Assembly: GCA_029932365.1 (NCBI GenBank)
Contig: JAOZQG010000006.1
Span: 1-44,510, forward strand
DNA from: a bacterium
Lineage (GTDB): Bacteria > 4484-113
DNA length: 44,510 nt
Direction of reading: 5' to 3'
Shown here: positions 35,605 to 44,510 of the stretch, one piece after another
Numbering within the stretch: position 1 is the stretch's first letter
How the letters are laid out: each line of letters starts with the position of its first letter
Notes under the pieces: generated by a model
What the model was told of the DNA's origin: nothing
What the model saw: the letters and a program-made list of their open reading frames with translations, nothing else
The model's database searches: none
Made by a program: the position numbers and the translations under genes

Positions 35605-36189
35605 ATGAGAGCAGCGTTTACAAGGGGCAGGCTGCCGGTCGCAGCGCTAATTGCCGTCTTCCTGACGCTTCTTGCTCCGGCTGCGCGAAGCGTTCACGCG
35701 CAGGATTCCTGGCTCGGTGACCCGCTAGACCGGGCGGTAACTCATGCCGCGCGCTACTTCGAGTGCAACGGCACGTACCAGGAGCGATTTGATACCTGGT
35801 GGCTATCCACCGCTAATCCCTTCAAGTTCCGGCGGTACTTCACGGGCACCTGGTATTTCGACGGCGTCCAGGTCTCCTCAATTGAGGGGAATAGCTTCAT
35901 TCTTCGCATGGATTTTGATGTGTACACGAACTCCAGGGAATCCGGCGGCAAGCCCACTGCGGCAACGGTTGACCTTATCGTGCAGAATCCCAACTCGGAG
36001 GAGGAGCTGGAGATTCTGAACGTGCGAGTCGAGATGAACAAAGACGAGCTGCCCATTCCAACGTACGTCTACGTGCCCAAGAGCCTGCTGACCGATGACG
36101 GTCGCGTGGTTGTAGAGCTTCATGGTCTGGGCCAGATTGGGATCGGCCGCTCCCGTTTGCGCCTGCTGGCTCCCCTAGAACGCTACTGA
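35605..36189 (+). CDS. Hypothetical secreted protein
   Basis: Start reassigned to MRAAFTRGRLPVAALIAVFLTLLAPAARSVHAQ (signal peptide, AxA cleavage). Confidence 0.75.
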   Translation: MRAAFTRGRLPVAALIAVFLTLLAPAARSVHAQDSWLGDPLDRAVTHAARYFECNGTYQERFDTWWLSTANPFKFRRYFTGTWYFDGVQVSSIEGNSFILRMDFDVYTNSRESGGKPTAATVDLIVQNPNSEEELEILNVRVEMNKDELPIPTYVYVPKSLLTDDGRVVVELHGLGQIGIGRSRLRLLAPLERY

Positions 36190-36195
36190 GTTTCA

Positions 36196-37095
36196 ATGGC
36201 TGCCGCCGCACGTTTTACCGGCGAACGGTGCCTGGGAATTATCTCACCGTCGGCGCGTCCGCTCTCGGACGTCCTGCGAAAGCGCCTGGAGGTTAAGCTC
36301 GGAAAGCTCGCAGTGATATCGCCAGGGAACGTGGAGGAGCTGCACGATACAGTAGCGCGCTCCAAAGATGAGTACCCGCTCGTCCTTGTTATCGGAGGCG
36401 ACGGCACAATAAGCCAGGTCGTCCAGCATCTGGACCTCGAGTCGCAGATACTGGCGATTCTGCCTTCGGGCACGGGCAACGACCTGGCGCGGGGGCTTGG
36501 CTTGCCCCGCCGGACTGACTGCTACCTGAAAGCCCTGCCGGATTTCGTCCTGCGGGAGATAGATGTGTGGCTGATGGATGGCAGGCGCTTCATTAACTCC
36601 GCAGGCTTCGGGCTGGACGCGCAGGTTCTGGCCACTATGGCATCGTCCCGTGGCCTTGCCCGGCAAAATTACGTAGCCGCCTTCATTGCCACGCTGCCCG
36701 GGCTACGCCCGCTTTATGTCAGAGCTACCGGGAATGGCGAAGTATTGGTGGACGGCGACGTCTGGTGGCTCGCGGCGCTTAACTCGCCGTTCGTCGGCGG
36801 AGGGATTCCCCTGGCTCCCCGGGCGCGGCTCGACGACGGGAAGCTCGACATAGTGGCCGTCCACGCCTGCTCGAAATGGGAGCTTCTGCTCAAGCTGCCC
36901 CGCGTTACCCGGGGCCATCACCTTAAAGATCCCCGAGTATCCTGCCACCAGGCGGCCCGACTGACCGTCCAAAGCTCGCAGCAGCCCGTTGCAGCCGAGG
37001 GTGATGGCGAACTTATGACGCTGTACGAACGCCGCATTGCACTGGTTCACGCGGGCAGGCTCAGTGTCCTTTGTGCAGCGGCAGGTACACGTTGA
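36196..37095 (+). CDS. Diacylglycerol/lipid kinase family protein (YegS/DgkB-like)
   Basis: VIGGDGTISQVVQHL, ILPSGTGNDLARGLGLP, FINSAGFGLDAQVL. Confidence 0.92.
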   Translation: MAAAARFTGERCLGIISPSARPLSDVLRKRLEVKLGKLAVISPGNVEELHDTVARSKDEYPLVLVIGGDGTISQVVQHLDLESQILAILPSGTGNDLARGLGLPRRTDCYLKALPDFVLREIDVWLMDGRRFINSAGFGLDAQVLATMASSRGLARQNYVAAFIATLPGLRPLYVRATGNGEVLVDGDVWWLAALNSPFVGGGIPLAPRARLDDGKLDIVAVHACSKWELLLKLPRVTRGHHLKDPRVSCHQAARLTVQSSQQPVAAEGDGELMTLYERRIALVHAGRLSVLCAAAGTR

Positions 37096-38650
37096 AGGCG
37101 GCCCCGCCAAGCTCGCTGGTCCGTTCGGCCATGACGACTCCTCCGAGTCGGCGGACTATCTGCTGTGTAACGTTCAGCCCCAGGCCGCTGCTGCTTTGCG
37201 GGTCTTTCGTCGAAAAGTAGGGCTCGAATATGCTGGACGTAAGGTCGCTGGGGATCCCCGGTCCTGAATCAATGATCCTCACCAGCAATATACTTGGCGC
37301 GCTGAATCTGACAAACCCGTGCGGCAGATCTCGGTGAGCCACTTCGGTAACTTCAATGCGAATACGCTTGTCCTCGGAATCCAGCATAGCCTCAAACGAG
37401 TTCTGCACGATGTTAAACAGCGCCTGGCGCAGCGAGTTGGGATCGGCATCGACAAATCCGACGGCTTTCATGCTGAGTTCCAGCGTAACATCCTTGGGCA
37501 CGACGAATTCCACCAGCGACGTGAAGTTTTCAAAGAAGCTCTCAACGGCCAGCTTGGAGACGCGGGGCTCGTGCAGCCGGGCATAGCTCGTGAGATTGCC
37601 TATGAGCTTAACTCCCCGGTCAACCAGACCGTTTACCTTCTGCAAATATGACGCTTCGCTGCTCTCGCTGTCGGCTTCGGACTGTAAAAGCGAGGTGACG
37701 CCTTTAATAGCGGCAAAAATGTTGTTGAACTCGTGAGCCACGCCCCGCGCGAGCATGGCAACGCTTTCGGAGCGCTGCATGAGCGTCACCGAATGCGAAA
37801 GCCGCTCTGCCAGAACGGGCTGGGATATAAGCAGGCACAGTATCGTGCGCCTGCCGGCGTCCTCCATCGGCAGCAGGCTAAACGCCAGGGTCGTATGCAT
37901 GTCGGCGCCCCTTCCCAGCGCGCCCTCAAGTTCGGTGTAGTAATCCACCGGCGGGAAATAGGCTTCCTGCCCCATGAGGGCATCCTGCACCAGGGATGCC
38001 GTTTCGGGGCGCGAGAAGTTTGAGTCCTTGCTGATGTCATATGAGGGCGAATCCGCTTCGCCCTCCAGTTTGAAAAGCTCGCGCGCCCGCGGGCTGATGT
38101 AATCCGCCTTTCCGCCGTCATCCAGCAAAAGGAAGCTGGCTTCCAGTCGTTCGAGAAGCTTGGTTGTACGGGCATCCTCCTCCAGCTGGCGCAGGACCTG
38201 CGCGAGCGGCTCCTCGCTTATGGAGAATGCGCGCGGCGCGACTTCCGCTCCCGGAGCCGCCTGAAGCAGCACTACCGTCCCGAAGAACCGGTCGTCCTGC
38301 CACAGCGGGGTAGCGGCGGTAACTAGCTCCTTTTTCGCCGCTGAAGGGGCACCGCCCTTCGCGCTGGGTACGGAAGCGTAACCGGTGAGTGTCTGGCGCT
38401 GTTCGCCGTTCTTTAACTGTCCCACTTCAATACGGGGAAACAGAGATTGAAGGCTGGCGCCGACGATGTCTACAAGCTCTCTGCCCATGAGCTCACCGAA
38501 TGCGGCCGTGGCCCACTGGCAGACCATTAGGTCATCAAAAAAGGCCATGCCCAGAACCTGGGCGTTTTCCAGATAGGCGAGCAGTTTCGCTCGCTCGGCG
38601 ATGTCATTGCTTGAGGGCAAAAGCTCCAGGAATTCGAGGAACTTCTTCAC
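37061..38650 (-). CDS. PAS-containing sensor histidine kinase (NtrB-like)
   Basis: LARGVAHEFNNIFAAIKGVTSLL H-box; ADPNSLRQALFNIVQNSFEAM N-box; IDSGPGIPSD; FSTKDPQSSSGLGLNVTQQIV. Confidence 0.93.
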   Translation of the reverse strand: MKKFLEFLELLPSSNDIAERAKLLAYLENAQVLGMAFFDDLMVCQWATAAFGELMGRELVDIVGASLQSLFPRIEVGQLKNGEQRQTLTGYASVPSAKGGAPSAAKKELVTAATPLWQDDRFFGTVVLLQAAPGAEVAPRAFSISEEPLAQVLRQLEEDARTTKLLERLEASFLLLDDGGKADYISPRARELFKLEGEADSPSYDISKDSNFSRPETASLVQDALMGQEAYFPPVDYYTELEGALGRGADMHTTLAFSLLPMEDAGRRTILCLLISQPVLAERLSHSVTLMQRSESVAMLARGVAHEFNNIFAAIKGVTSLLQSEADSESSEASYLQKVNGLVDRGVKLIGNLTSYARLHEPRVSKLAVESFFENFTSLVEFVVPKDVTLELSMKAVGFVDADPNSLRQALFNIVQNSFEAMLDSEDKRIRIEVTEVAHRDLPHGFVRFSAPSILLVRIIDSGPGIPSDLTSSIFEPYFSTKDPQSSSGLGLNVTQQIVRRLGGVVMAERTSELGGAAFNVYLPLHKGH

Positions 38651-38670
38651 TCATCGGCCTCCCGGCAGGG

Positions 38671-39477
38671 TCAGTACTGCCCGAGCCTGCCGTCTATTCG
38701 GGACTTCCGCTCGCAGATAAGGAAAACGGCGGACCCGATAAGCAGATACACCGCAGAGTTTATCACAAGGCCGAGCAGCAGCCAGGGCCTGGTGCCGTCG
38801 AATACTGTGCTCTGCTCCACGACCACGGTCTTGATCAGGCTCACTCCAAGCGTAAGGGGCAGGCTGTAGAAGGCGACCTTTAGCCAGCCTGAGATCTGTT
38901 CGGCGGGGAAGTACGCGAGAAAGAAAAACGCAAATTGCATAATGGTCCCGACCTGACCGATGCGCTTGAAGACCAGCGCCAGCCCGGCGAATATCAGCCC
39001 GAAACCGTATATCCCCGCGACCGTTACAATGAGCAGAAACAGTATCTGCAAGATGTTGCCCGTACCTATAGCCAGCCACTTGCCGGTACTGGCCATTATG
39101 CAGACGAGCAGCACAACCACCATAAGCAGGCTGGTTATAAAGTCAACGGCGCTCCGTATCATCATCAGCGCCAGCACGCGCGGGTAGGTGAGGAATATCT
39201 GTTCCAACACCCCCATCTGGGCTTCGGATTCGATATGGTGTGCCAGCCGCCCCAGGGCGGATATCACGAAAAACCACATAACGTAAGAGATAATGAAGCC
39301 GTCCAGCGAGGCGCTGAGCACCTGGGGGTCCCTTACCAGCGAGCGGGCGCCGAGAAACAGACCCATAAACAGTATGTACATAATGAAAAGGCCGATAAAT
39401 AGCTCGATGGGGTATCTGAGGGCGAGCAGCACGCTGCGAACCAGCTCCGCCCGAAACAGCTTGAGCGCCCGTATCAC
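38671..39477 (-). CDS. ABC-2 type transporter permease
   Basis: 268 aa, six hydrophobic segments; N-terminus overlaps the ATPase stop (ATGA). Confidence 0.85.
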   Translation of the reverse strand: MIRALKLFRAELVRSVLLALRYPIELFIGLFIMYILFMGLFLGARSLVRDPQVLSASLDGFIISYVMWFFVISALGRLAHHIESEAQMGVLEQIFLTYPRVLALMMIRSAVDFITSLLMVVVLLVCIMASTGKWLAIGTGNILQILFLLIVTVAGIYGFGLIFAGLALVFKRIGQVGTIMQFAFFFLAYFPAEQISGWLKVAFYSLPLTLGVSLIKTVVVEQSTVFDGTRPWLLLGLVINSAVYLLIGSAVFLICERKSRIDGRLGQY

Positions 39478-40499
39478 GCTTCATCTCCTTTTCTGCCCGC
39501 GTAGTGTTGGGTTATCTGCAGGAAGATGTCCTCCAGCGACGGCGTGACCTGGCTTATCGTTATAAACTGCGGACGGCGGGATAGCAGCAGCTCCGACAAC
39601 TTGTAGAAGCCTTCCCTGCTGTCCAGATGGAAAGTAATCCTTACCTCTTCGTCGTCAGAGCTTCGCTCCTCGGTGAACCTGAATGCTGACACATCGTTGC
39701 GCAGTCTCTCCCATTCGCTGCGGGGAAGCTGCAATTCGTAGTTCTGCTGGCGAAAAAACGCCACGAGGTTGGGCAGGCTGTCCTCGGCGATTAGCTCCCC
39801 TTCGGAGAGAATGCCGATGCGGTCGGCGACCCGTGCGGCCAGCTCCATCATATGGGTGGTGAGTATGATGGTGCGGCCGTCGCGTTCCACCAGCTCGCGC
39901 AGGCGCTTCTGGATGAGCCGTGAGCTTTCCACGTCCAGGCCCAGAGTGGGCTCGTCCAGCAGCAGTATCTCCGGCTTGCCCAGAAGCGCCACCGCGACCG
40001 CGACCTTCTGCTGCATTCCACGGGATAGAGTCTGCGTGCTGGCGCGCGCCTTTTTAGTCAGGTCGAACATCTCCAGAAGCTCGTCCGCTTCGCGCCTGAT
40101 TTGCGTAAGCGACAGTCCTTTGAGTTCCCCGAAGTAGTAAAGGTTTTCCAGAGGGGAGAGCCGCCAGTACAGGTTGCGGGAGCCTTCAAGCACCGCGCCC
40201 AGGCGCGGCCGCGAACGCAGTTCGCTCCCGTCCCTGTCATAGAATACGACGCGCCCCCGCGTGGGCAGGATCAGGCCGGCGATTATCTTTATGGTGGTGG
40301 TCTTGCCGGCTCCGTTGGGCCCAAGCAGGCTGAAGATGCAACCTCGCGGCACCTTCAGGTCTATCCCGCGCACGGCTTCGACCGCGCGGTGGCGGTGCCA
40401 GGGCAAAATGGGGTAGAAGGTCTTCGCCAGCCCTTCAAGCCGGAATGCGTCCTGCTGGTCGGTAGTTCCCGCCACCTCTGTTATAAGGATTCTACACAA
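39474..40499 (-). CDS. ABC transporter ATP-binding protein (DrrA/CcmA type)
   Basis: LLGPNGAGKTTTIKIIAGL, TQTLSRGMQQKVAVAVALLGKPEILLLDEPTLGLD, ILTTHMMELAARVADRIGIL. Confidence 0.96.
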   Translation of the reverse strand: MCRILITEVAGTTDQQDAFRLEGLAKTFYPILPWHRHRAVEAVRGIDLKVPRGCIFSLLGPNGAGKTTTIKIIAGLILPTRGRVVFYDRDGSELRSRPRLGAVLEGSRNLYWRLSPLENLYYFGELKGLSLTQIRREADELLEMFDLTKKARASTQTLSRGMQQKVAVAVALLGKPEILLLDEPTLGLDVESSRLIQKRLRELVERDGRTIILTTHMMELAARVADRIGILSEGELIAEDSLPNLVAFFRQQNYELQLPRSEWERLRNDVSAFRFTEERSSDDEEVRITFHLDSREGFYKLSELLLSRRPQFITISQVTPSLEDIFLQITQHYAGRKGDEA

Positions 40500-40514
40500 T
40501 ATCGGCGGACGCGC

Positions 40515-41729
40515 CTAATGCGCCATCAATTTGCCTATGCGTTTTCTACGCTCTTCCCAGCGCGCAAGCACATCGTCCATATGGCTTCCGCCAAATTCCA
40601 CCAGTATCACATCCGCCAAAATCAGCGCCAGCATATTCTCGGCGATGACCGAAGCGGCGGGTGCGGCAGTAATGTCGCTGCGGTGTTTGGAAGCCTTTAC
40701 GGTTTTGCCGCTGGCGAGGTTAACCGTCCGCAGCGCTTCTTTCTGCGTGGGGATGGGCTTGACCATTCCGGTGAGCACGACCGGCATACCGTTGGTCAGG
40801 CCCCCCGTTATGCCACCAGCACGGTTGGTTGCGTGGGTTAGCCCTTCGCCATCGCTCACAATTTCGTCGTGGTACTCACTGCCGTCGGCCTCCTCCAGCC
40901 ATCCTGCCGCGCCGAATCCAACCAGCTTCACAGCCGGTATGCTCACGATGGCCTGCGCTATGCGGCCGTCGAGCCGCTCGTCCCACTGGGCAAAGCTTCC
41001 GATCCCCGGCAGGAGACCGAACGCCATTACAGCGAATCCGCCGCCCAGCGTCACGCGGCGCTTGCGGGCGTCGTCCACTGACGCCTTCGCGGCCTTCCCC
41101 ACCTTTTCGTCAGGCATTCTCAGCGGGTTTTTCTCGATCTGCGCCACAGGCAGTTCCTGCAACTCCTTCGCCTCCAACAGGCGCAACAGCTTGCGTCGCG
41201 GCAATCCGGCCTTTCCGATGCGGTGAACGAAGCTCGCCACGCTCACATTCACCGCCGCGAGAAGCTCCTTGCATACCGCACCGGCGACGACACGAGCGGC
41301 AGTTTCGCGGGCGCTGGCCCGCTCCAGTACGTCCTGAATGTCCGCGGGATGGAACTTATCGCCTTTGTAAGAAGCGTACTTCATCGCGCCGGCAAAGTCG
41401 GCATGTCCGGGGCGGGGACGGGTCAGCGGGCTTTCGCGCAGGCCTTCCCACGGGTCCAGCAGGCGCGACCACTTCTCGGCCTCGGCGTTGGGGATGCGGA
41501 AGACCAGCGGATTCCCCGTGGTGACGCCGCCGCGCATCCCCCCTTCGCAGGCAACGGCGTCGGTTTCGCGCTTCATCCGGCTGGAGCGCCCGTAAAGCTT
41601 GCGCCGGCGGCGAAGCTCGTCGGCGATGCGCTCCCGCGGAAGGCGCAGGCCGGCGGGCATGCCCGACAGGACTGCGCTTATCGCGCTACCGTGGGATTCC
41701 CCCGCTGTCAGCAGGCGTAACCGCTGCAC
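40515..41729 (-). CDS. aroC: Chorismate synthase
   Basis: RLLTAGESHGSAISAVLSGMPAGL, GGVTTGNPLVFRI, RPRPGHADFAGAMKY, ASARETAARVVAGAV, RAGGITGGLTNGMPVV. Confidence 0.96.
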   Translation of the reverse strand: MQRLRLLTAGESHGSAISAVLSGMPAGLRLPRERIADELRRRRKLYGRSSRMKRETDAVACEGGMRGGVTTGNPLVFRIPNAEAEKWSRLLDPWEGLRESPLTRPRPGHADFAGAMKYASYKGDKFHPADIQDVLERASARETAARVVAGAVCKELLAAVNVSVASFVHRIGKAGLPRRKLLRLLEAKELQELPVAQIEKNPLRMPDEKVGKAAKASVDDARKRRVTLGGGFAVMAFGLLPGIGSFAQWDERLDGRIAQAIVSIPAVKLVGFGAAGWLEEADGSEYHDEIVSDGEGLTHATNRAGGITGGLTNGMPVVLTGMVKPIPTQKEALRTVNLASGKTVKASKHRSDITAAPAASVIAENMLALILADVILVEFGGSHMDDVLARWEERRKRIGKLMAH

Positions 41730-41801
41730 GGCTTTACTTTAGCACAGGCGGTGCGCGGTCGCTGATATAATAGGTGTTTACGGGCTGCGGCGGGATTTTA
41801 C

Positions 41802-43064
41802 ATGAGGCGCGTACTTAAATACGGCGGGACTTCACTGGCGACACCGGCTCACTTCGAGCAGGCGGCGCGCGCCATCGCGGGGCTGGTGGAGGTCGGCGAG
41901 CAGATTGCGGTCGTCGTTTCGGCGATGGCAGATGAAACCGACCGGCTGCTCCAGGAGATGGGGGAATGCGGGGGAACCGCGGTGGACAGCGGCACACTGC
42001 TCAACTACCTCTCAATGGGCGAGGAAAAGAGCGTGCTCTTAATGTCCGCGGCGCTGCAGGCGCAGAAGGTCGGCGCGGTGGCGCTGCATCCGCGCTGGCG
42101 CGAAAGCTGGCCTTTGATTGTGGACAGCGATGACGACTCGCCGGTCGCGCCCATAAAAACCAACGAGGAACGAAGCTTCTCCGTCCGCACGCAAAAAACC
42201 TCCAACCGCTTTATAAAAAACGTGCTGCCCCACCTGCGGCTGGGCAAGGTGCCGGTGATTTCGGGATTTATGGCGCTTTCCAGCCGCGACGAGCTCGTCA
42301 CGCTGGGGCGCGGCGGGAGCGACATCACCGCCTTCGTCGCCGGGCGCTACATTGACGCGGACGAAGTGGTAGTGGTGACCGACGTGGAAGGCGTGCTGTC
42401 CGCCGACCCCGGCCTGGCGCAGAACCCGCGCATCCTGGACAACCTCACGGTGGAGGACGCCGAGGTCATCGCCCGAAGCGGCGCGAGAGTCGTGCATCCG
42501 CGCGCGTTTCGGTTTATGACCGCCGATATGCGCGTGCGCATCGTGGATTTCCGCAAGCAAAATGAGCTGGTCAAGACCGGCACGACCATTACCGGCGAGA
42601 GCAAGACGACGATTTTCCGCAACGACAACCGCCTGGCGGCGCTGGTGCTGGTCGGCAGCGGCTGGGCCAACAAGCCGGGCATTCTTGGCAGGCTGGCTAA
42701 CGTCCTGGGCGAAAACGACATCGCCATCAGCGCGGCGACCAGCGGCGGCCGCTTCATCGTGTTTTACCTTGACGAAGACATTGCGGAAAAGGCGCACAGC
42801 CTTCTGCACGACGCCGTCGGCGAAGACCGCGAAACCTTTACCAACATCACGCTTCGCGGCGGCATGGGCGAACTCAGGCTGCGCAGCCCCGAGTTTATTG
42901 ACCGTCCAGGCGCCATCGGCGATTTGGTACGCGCGCTCGCCCATCGCAAAGTGAACATTATCGAGGTCGTAACCAGCCTGAGCGACATCCACATCTACGT
43001 CCCCTGGGACGACCTGGAAGCGGCCTACGAGTGTATGCTGAAGTTCTTCAAATCAAAGTATTAA
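41802..43064 (+). CDS. Aspartate kinase with C-terminal ACT domains
   Basis: VLKYGGTSLATPAHF, VISGFMALSSRDELVTLGRGGSDITAFVAG, VVTDVEGVLSADPGL, ARVVHPRAFRF, ACT-type NKPGILGRLANVLGENDI. Confidence 0.93.
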   Translation: MRRVLKYGGTSLATPAHFEQAARAIAGLVEVGEQIAVVVSAMADETDRLLQEMGECGGTAVDSGTLLNYLSMGEEKSVLLMSAALQAQKVGAVALHPRWRESWPLIVDSDDDSPVAPIKTNEERSFSVRTQKTSNRFIKNVLPHLRLGKVPVISGFMALSSRDELVTLGRGGSDITAFVAGRYIDADEVVVVTDVEGVLSADPGLAQNPRILDNLTVEDAEVIARSGARVVHPRAFRFMTADMRVRIVDFRKQNELVKTGTTITGESKTTIFRNDNRLAALVLVGSGWANKPGILGRLANVLGENDIAISAATSGGRFIVFYLDEDIAEKAHSLLHDAVGEDRETFTNITLRGGMGELRLRSPEFIDRPGAIGDLVRALAHRKVNIIEVVTSLSDIHIYVPWDDLEAAYECMLKFFKSKY

Positions 43065-43191
43065 AGCAGATCGGGCAGTGGAGATAGAACTGCGGTTGCG
43101 ATCGATGACAGCTCAATTTCTCCTCTCGTGCGTCTTTCTTGCTCCTTCATCCTAACTCAGGCAACGCCAGCTTTATACCACCCAAGTAATG

Positions 43192-43197
43192 TATAAT
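43192..43197 (+). promoter_or_regulatory. Candidate -10 box (TATAAT) ahead of the enoyl-CoA hydratase gene
   Basis: Perfect TATAAT, about 87 nt upstream of the ATG; no clear -35. Confidence 0.4.
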
Positions 43198-43284
43198 AAA
43201 AAAGACAGCCGAATCGCCTGGGGGCTGCCAATCCGGTGAGCTATCCTTGACCGTGCATCCGCGTGCGCGGCGAAGGAGACTACG

Positions 43285-44070
43285 ATGGCAAAAGGCTTCA
43301 AATACCTCGAGGTCAGGCGCAGGGCGGGAGTCCTGTACATCTGGCTGAACCGCCCCAATGAGCGCAACGCGTTCGACGACGTTTTAATAACCGAGCTTAC
43401 TCAGGCTTTCTCCCGCATACCCGAAGACATACGCGTGGTCGTGCTGGGGGGGCGGGGCGACGTGTTCTGCGCCGGCGCCGACCTGGAATACATGAAGCGC
43501 GTGGGACAGATGGGACACGAAGAAAATATCGCGGACGCGAACGCGCTGGCGGAAATGCTCGCCATGGTTAACGACTGCCCGGTGCCGCTGGTCGGACGGG
43601 TGCAGAAGGCCGCATTCGGTGGCGCTATCGGACTGATTGCCTGCTGCGATTCGGTGTTCGCCTCCGAAGACACGGTTTTTGCGTTCTCCGAGGTCCGCCT
43701 GGGCCTGAGCCCCGCGACGATATCCCCCTACGTGATTGCCAAAATCGGGGAAAACACAGCGCGCGACCTGTTTCTCTCCGGAGAAAAGTGGGACGCCAAA
43801 CGCGCTAAAGAAATCGGGCTGGTGCACTATGTCGTGAAGCCTGATGTGCTGGACAGCGCGGTGAACGTGAAGGTCAAGGAGCTGCTGAAGGCCGGGCCGA
43901 AGGCGGCCCGGGCCACCAAGCGGCTGATTGCGGATGTGACCGGCTCCGTCGCTCTGGCCATGCGGGACTCAACGGCAAGGCTCATCGCCGAGCTCAGGGC
44001 TTCCGAGGAAGGCCGCGAGGGCCTGACCGCCTTTGCGGAGAAGCGCAAGCCCTCCTGGATGGAAAAATAA
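43285..44070 (+). CDS. Enoyl-CoA hydratase/isomerase family protein (methylglutaconyl-CoA hydratase-like)
   Basis: LNRPNERNAFDDVLITEL, GGRGDVFCAGADLEYMKRVGQMGHEEN, GGAIGLIACCDSVFASEDTVFAFSEVRLGLSPATISPYVI. Confidence 0.92.
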   Translation: MAKGFKYLEVRRRAGVLYIWLNRPNERNAFDDVLITELTQAFSRIPEDIRVVVLGGRGDVFCAGADLEYMKRVGQMGHEENIADANALAEMLAMVNDCPVPLVGRVQKAAFGGAIGLIACCDSVFASEDTVFAFSEVRLGLSPATISPYVIAKIGENTARDLFLSGEKWDAKRAKEIGLVHYVVKPDVLDSAVNVKVKELLKAGPKAARATKRLIADVTGSVALAMRDSTARLIAELRASEEGREGLTAFAEKRKPSWMEK

Positions 44071-44084
44071 CCTGCCTGTGACCT

Positions 44085-44510
44085 ATGTTTAAGCGAGTTC
44101 TTATTGCCAATCGCGGTGAAATAGCGGTACGGATAATCCGCGGCTGCCACGAGCTGGGATGCGAGGCGGTCGCGGTTTGCTCCGAACCTGACGCCGGGGC
44201 GCTGCACGTGCGACAGGCGGATGCCGCCGTCCTGCTCGGCCCCGCGGCGCCCGCTGAAAGCTACCTGAACTTCGAGCGTATTTTAGACGCGGCGCGGCAG
44301 CAGAACTGCGAAGCCATCCATCCCGGCTACGGCTTCCTGGCGGAAAACGCCGATTTCGCTCAAGCCGTGGAGGACGCGGGTTTTGCCTGGATTGGCCCGC
44401 CGCCGGAGGCCATCCGCCGCATGGGGCTTAAGGTGGAGGCGCGCGAGCTGGCGCGAAAGTCGGGTGCGCCGGTAATTCCCGGTATGGACAATCCCGAAGC
44501 AAGCGACTCT
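44085..44510 (+). CDS. Biotin carboxylase N-terminal domain (acyl-CoA carboxylase alpha subunit), truncated at the window end
   Basis: [114 protein letters not shown]; translated by hand from the raw sequence, absent from the ORF track. Confidence 0.93.
   Translation, partial: MFKRVLIANRGEIAVRIIRGCHELGCEAVAVCSEPDAGALHVRQADAAVLLGPAAPAESYLNFERILDAARQQNCEAIHPGYGFLAENADFAQAVEDAGFAWIGPPPEAIRRMGLKVEARELARKSGAPVIPGMDNPEASDS

Noticed and set aside
42039-42992. 317-aa minus-strand ORF
   Set aside because: Antisense to the aspartate kinase gene; His/Ala/Arg-rich shadow ORF.
43198-43284. c-di-GMP, cobalamin, ZTP, THF, fluoride or guanidine riboswitch
   Set aside because: Conserved core sequences of these classes are not present; kept only as a generic structured leader.
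1-44510. CRISPR arrays, tRNA genes, rRNA, insertion sequences or prophage
   Set aside because: No regularly spaced repeats, tRNA T-loop/cloverleaf patterns, transposase or phage structural motifs were seen on either strand by eye.

Overview
This 44.5 kb GC-rich bacterial chromosomal segment is dense in genes and contains no CRISPR array, recognisable tRNA or rRNA, phage or transposon. Most of it is core metabolism: purN, purH, purM, a formate-THF ligase (fhs), deoC, aroC, an aspartate kinase, ruvX, a YqeG-type HAD phosphatase, a Sir2 deacylase, and the start of a leucine/acyl-CoA catabolic block (enoyl-CoA hydratase followed by a truncated biotin carboxylase). It also encodes several large secreted or lipoprotein-type surface proteins: a PKD/beta-propeller protein, a cohesin-like protein, and a dockerin-like plus FN3-repeat protein. 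There is an SRP (4.5S) RNA on the minus strand near 30.6-30.7 kb. The most notable element is a minus-strand cluster, tdh - acetate-CoA ligase-like - stand-alone acyl carrier protein - kbl (17351->12975). It places a carrier protein and an acyl-activating enzyme inside a threonine-to-glycine cleavage operon and suggests a carrier-protein-linked variant of that pathway. Other points of note are a perfect 19-bp palindrome at the promoter of a small winged-helix regulator, a degenerate HD-GYP protein, a sirtuin with the YxxR acyl-specificity signature, a secreted protein with an internal domain duplication, and a candidate cohesin/dockerin pair. All assignments come from reading the sequence and recalling motifs; no searches were run.
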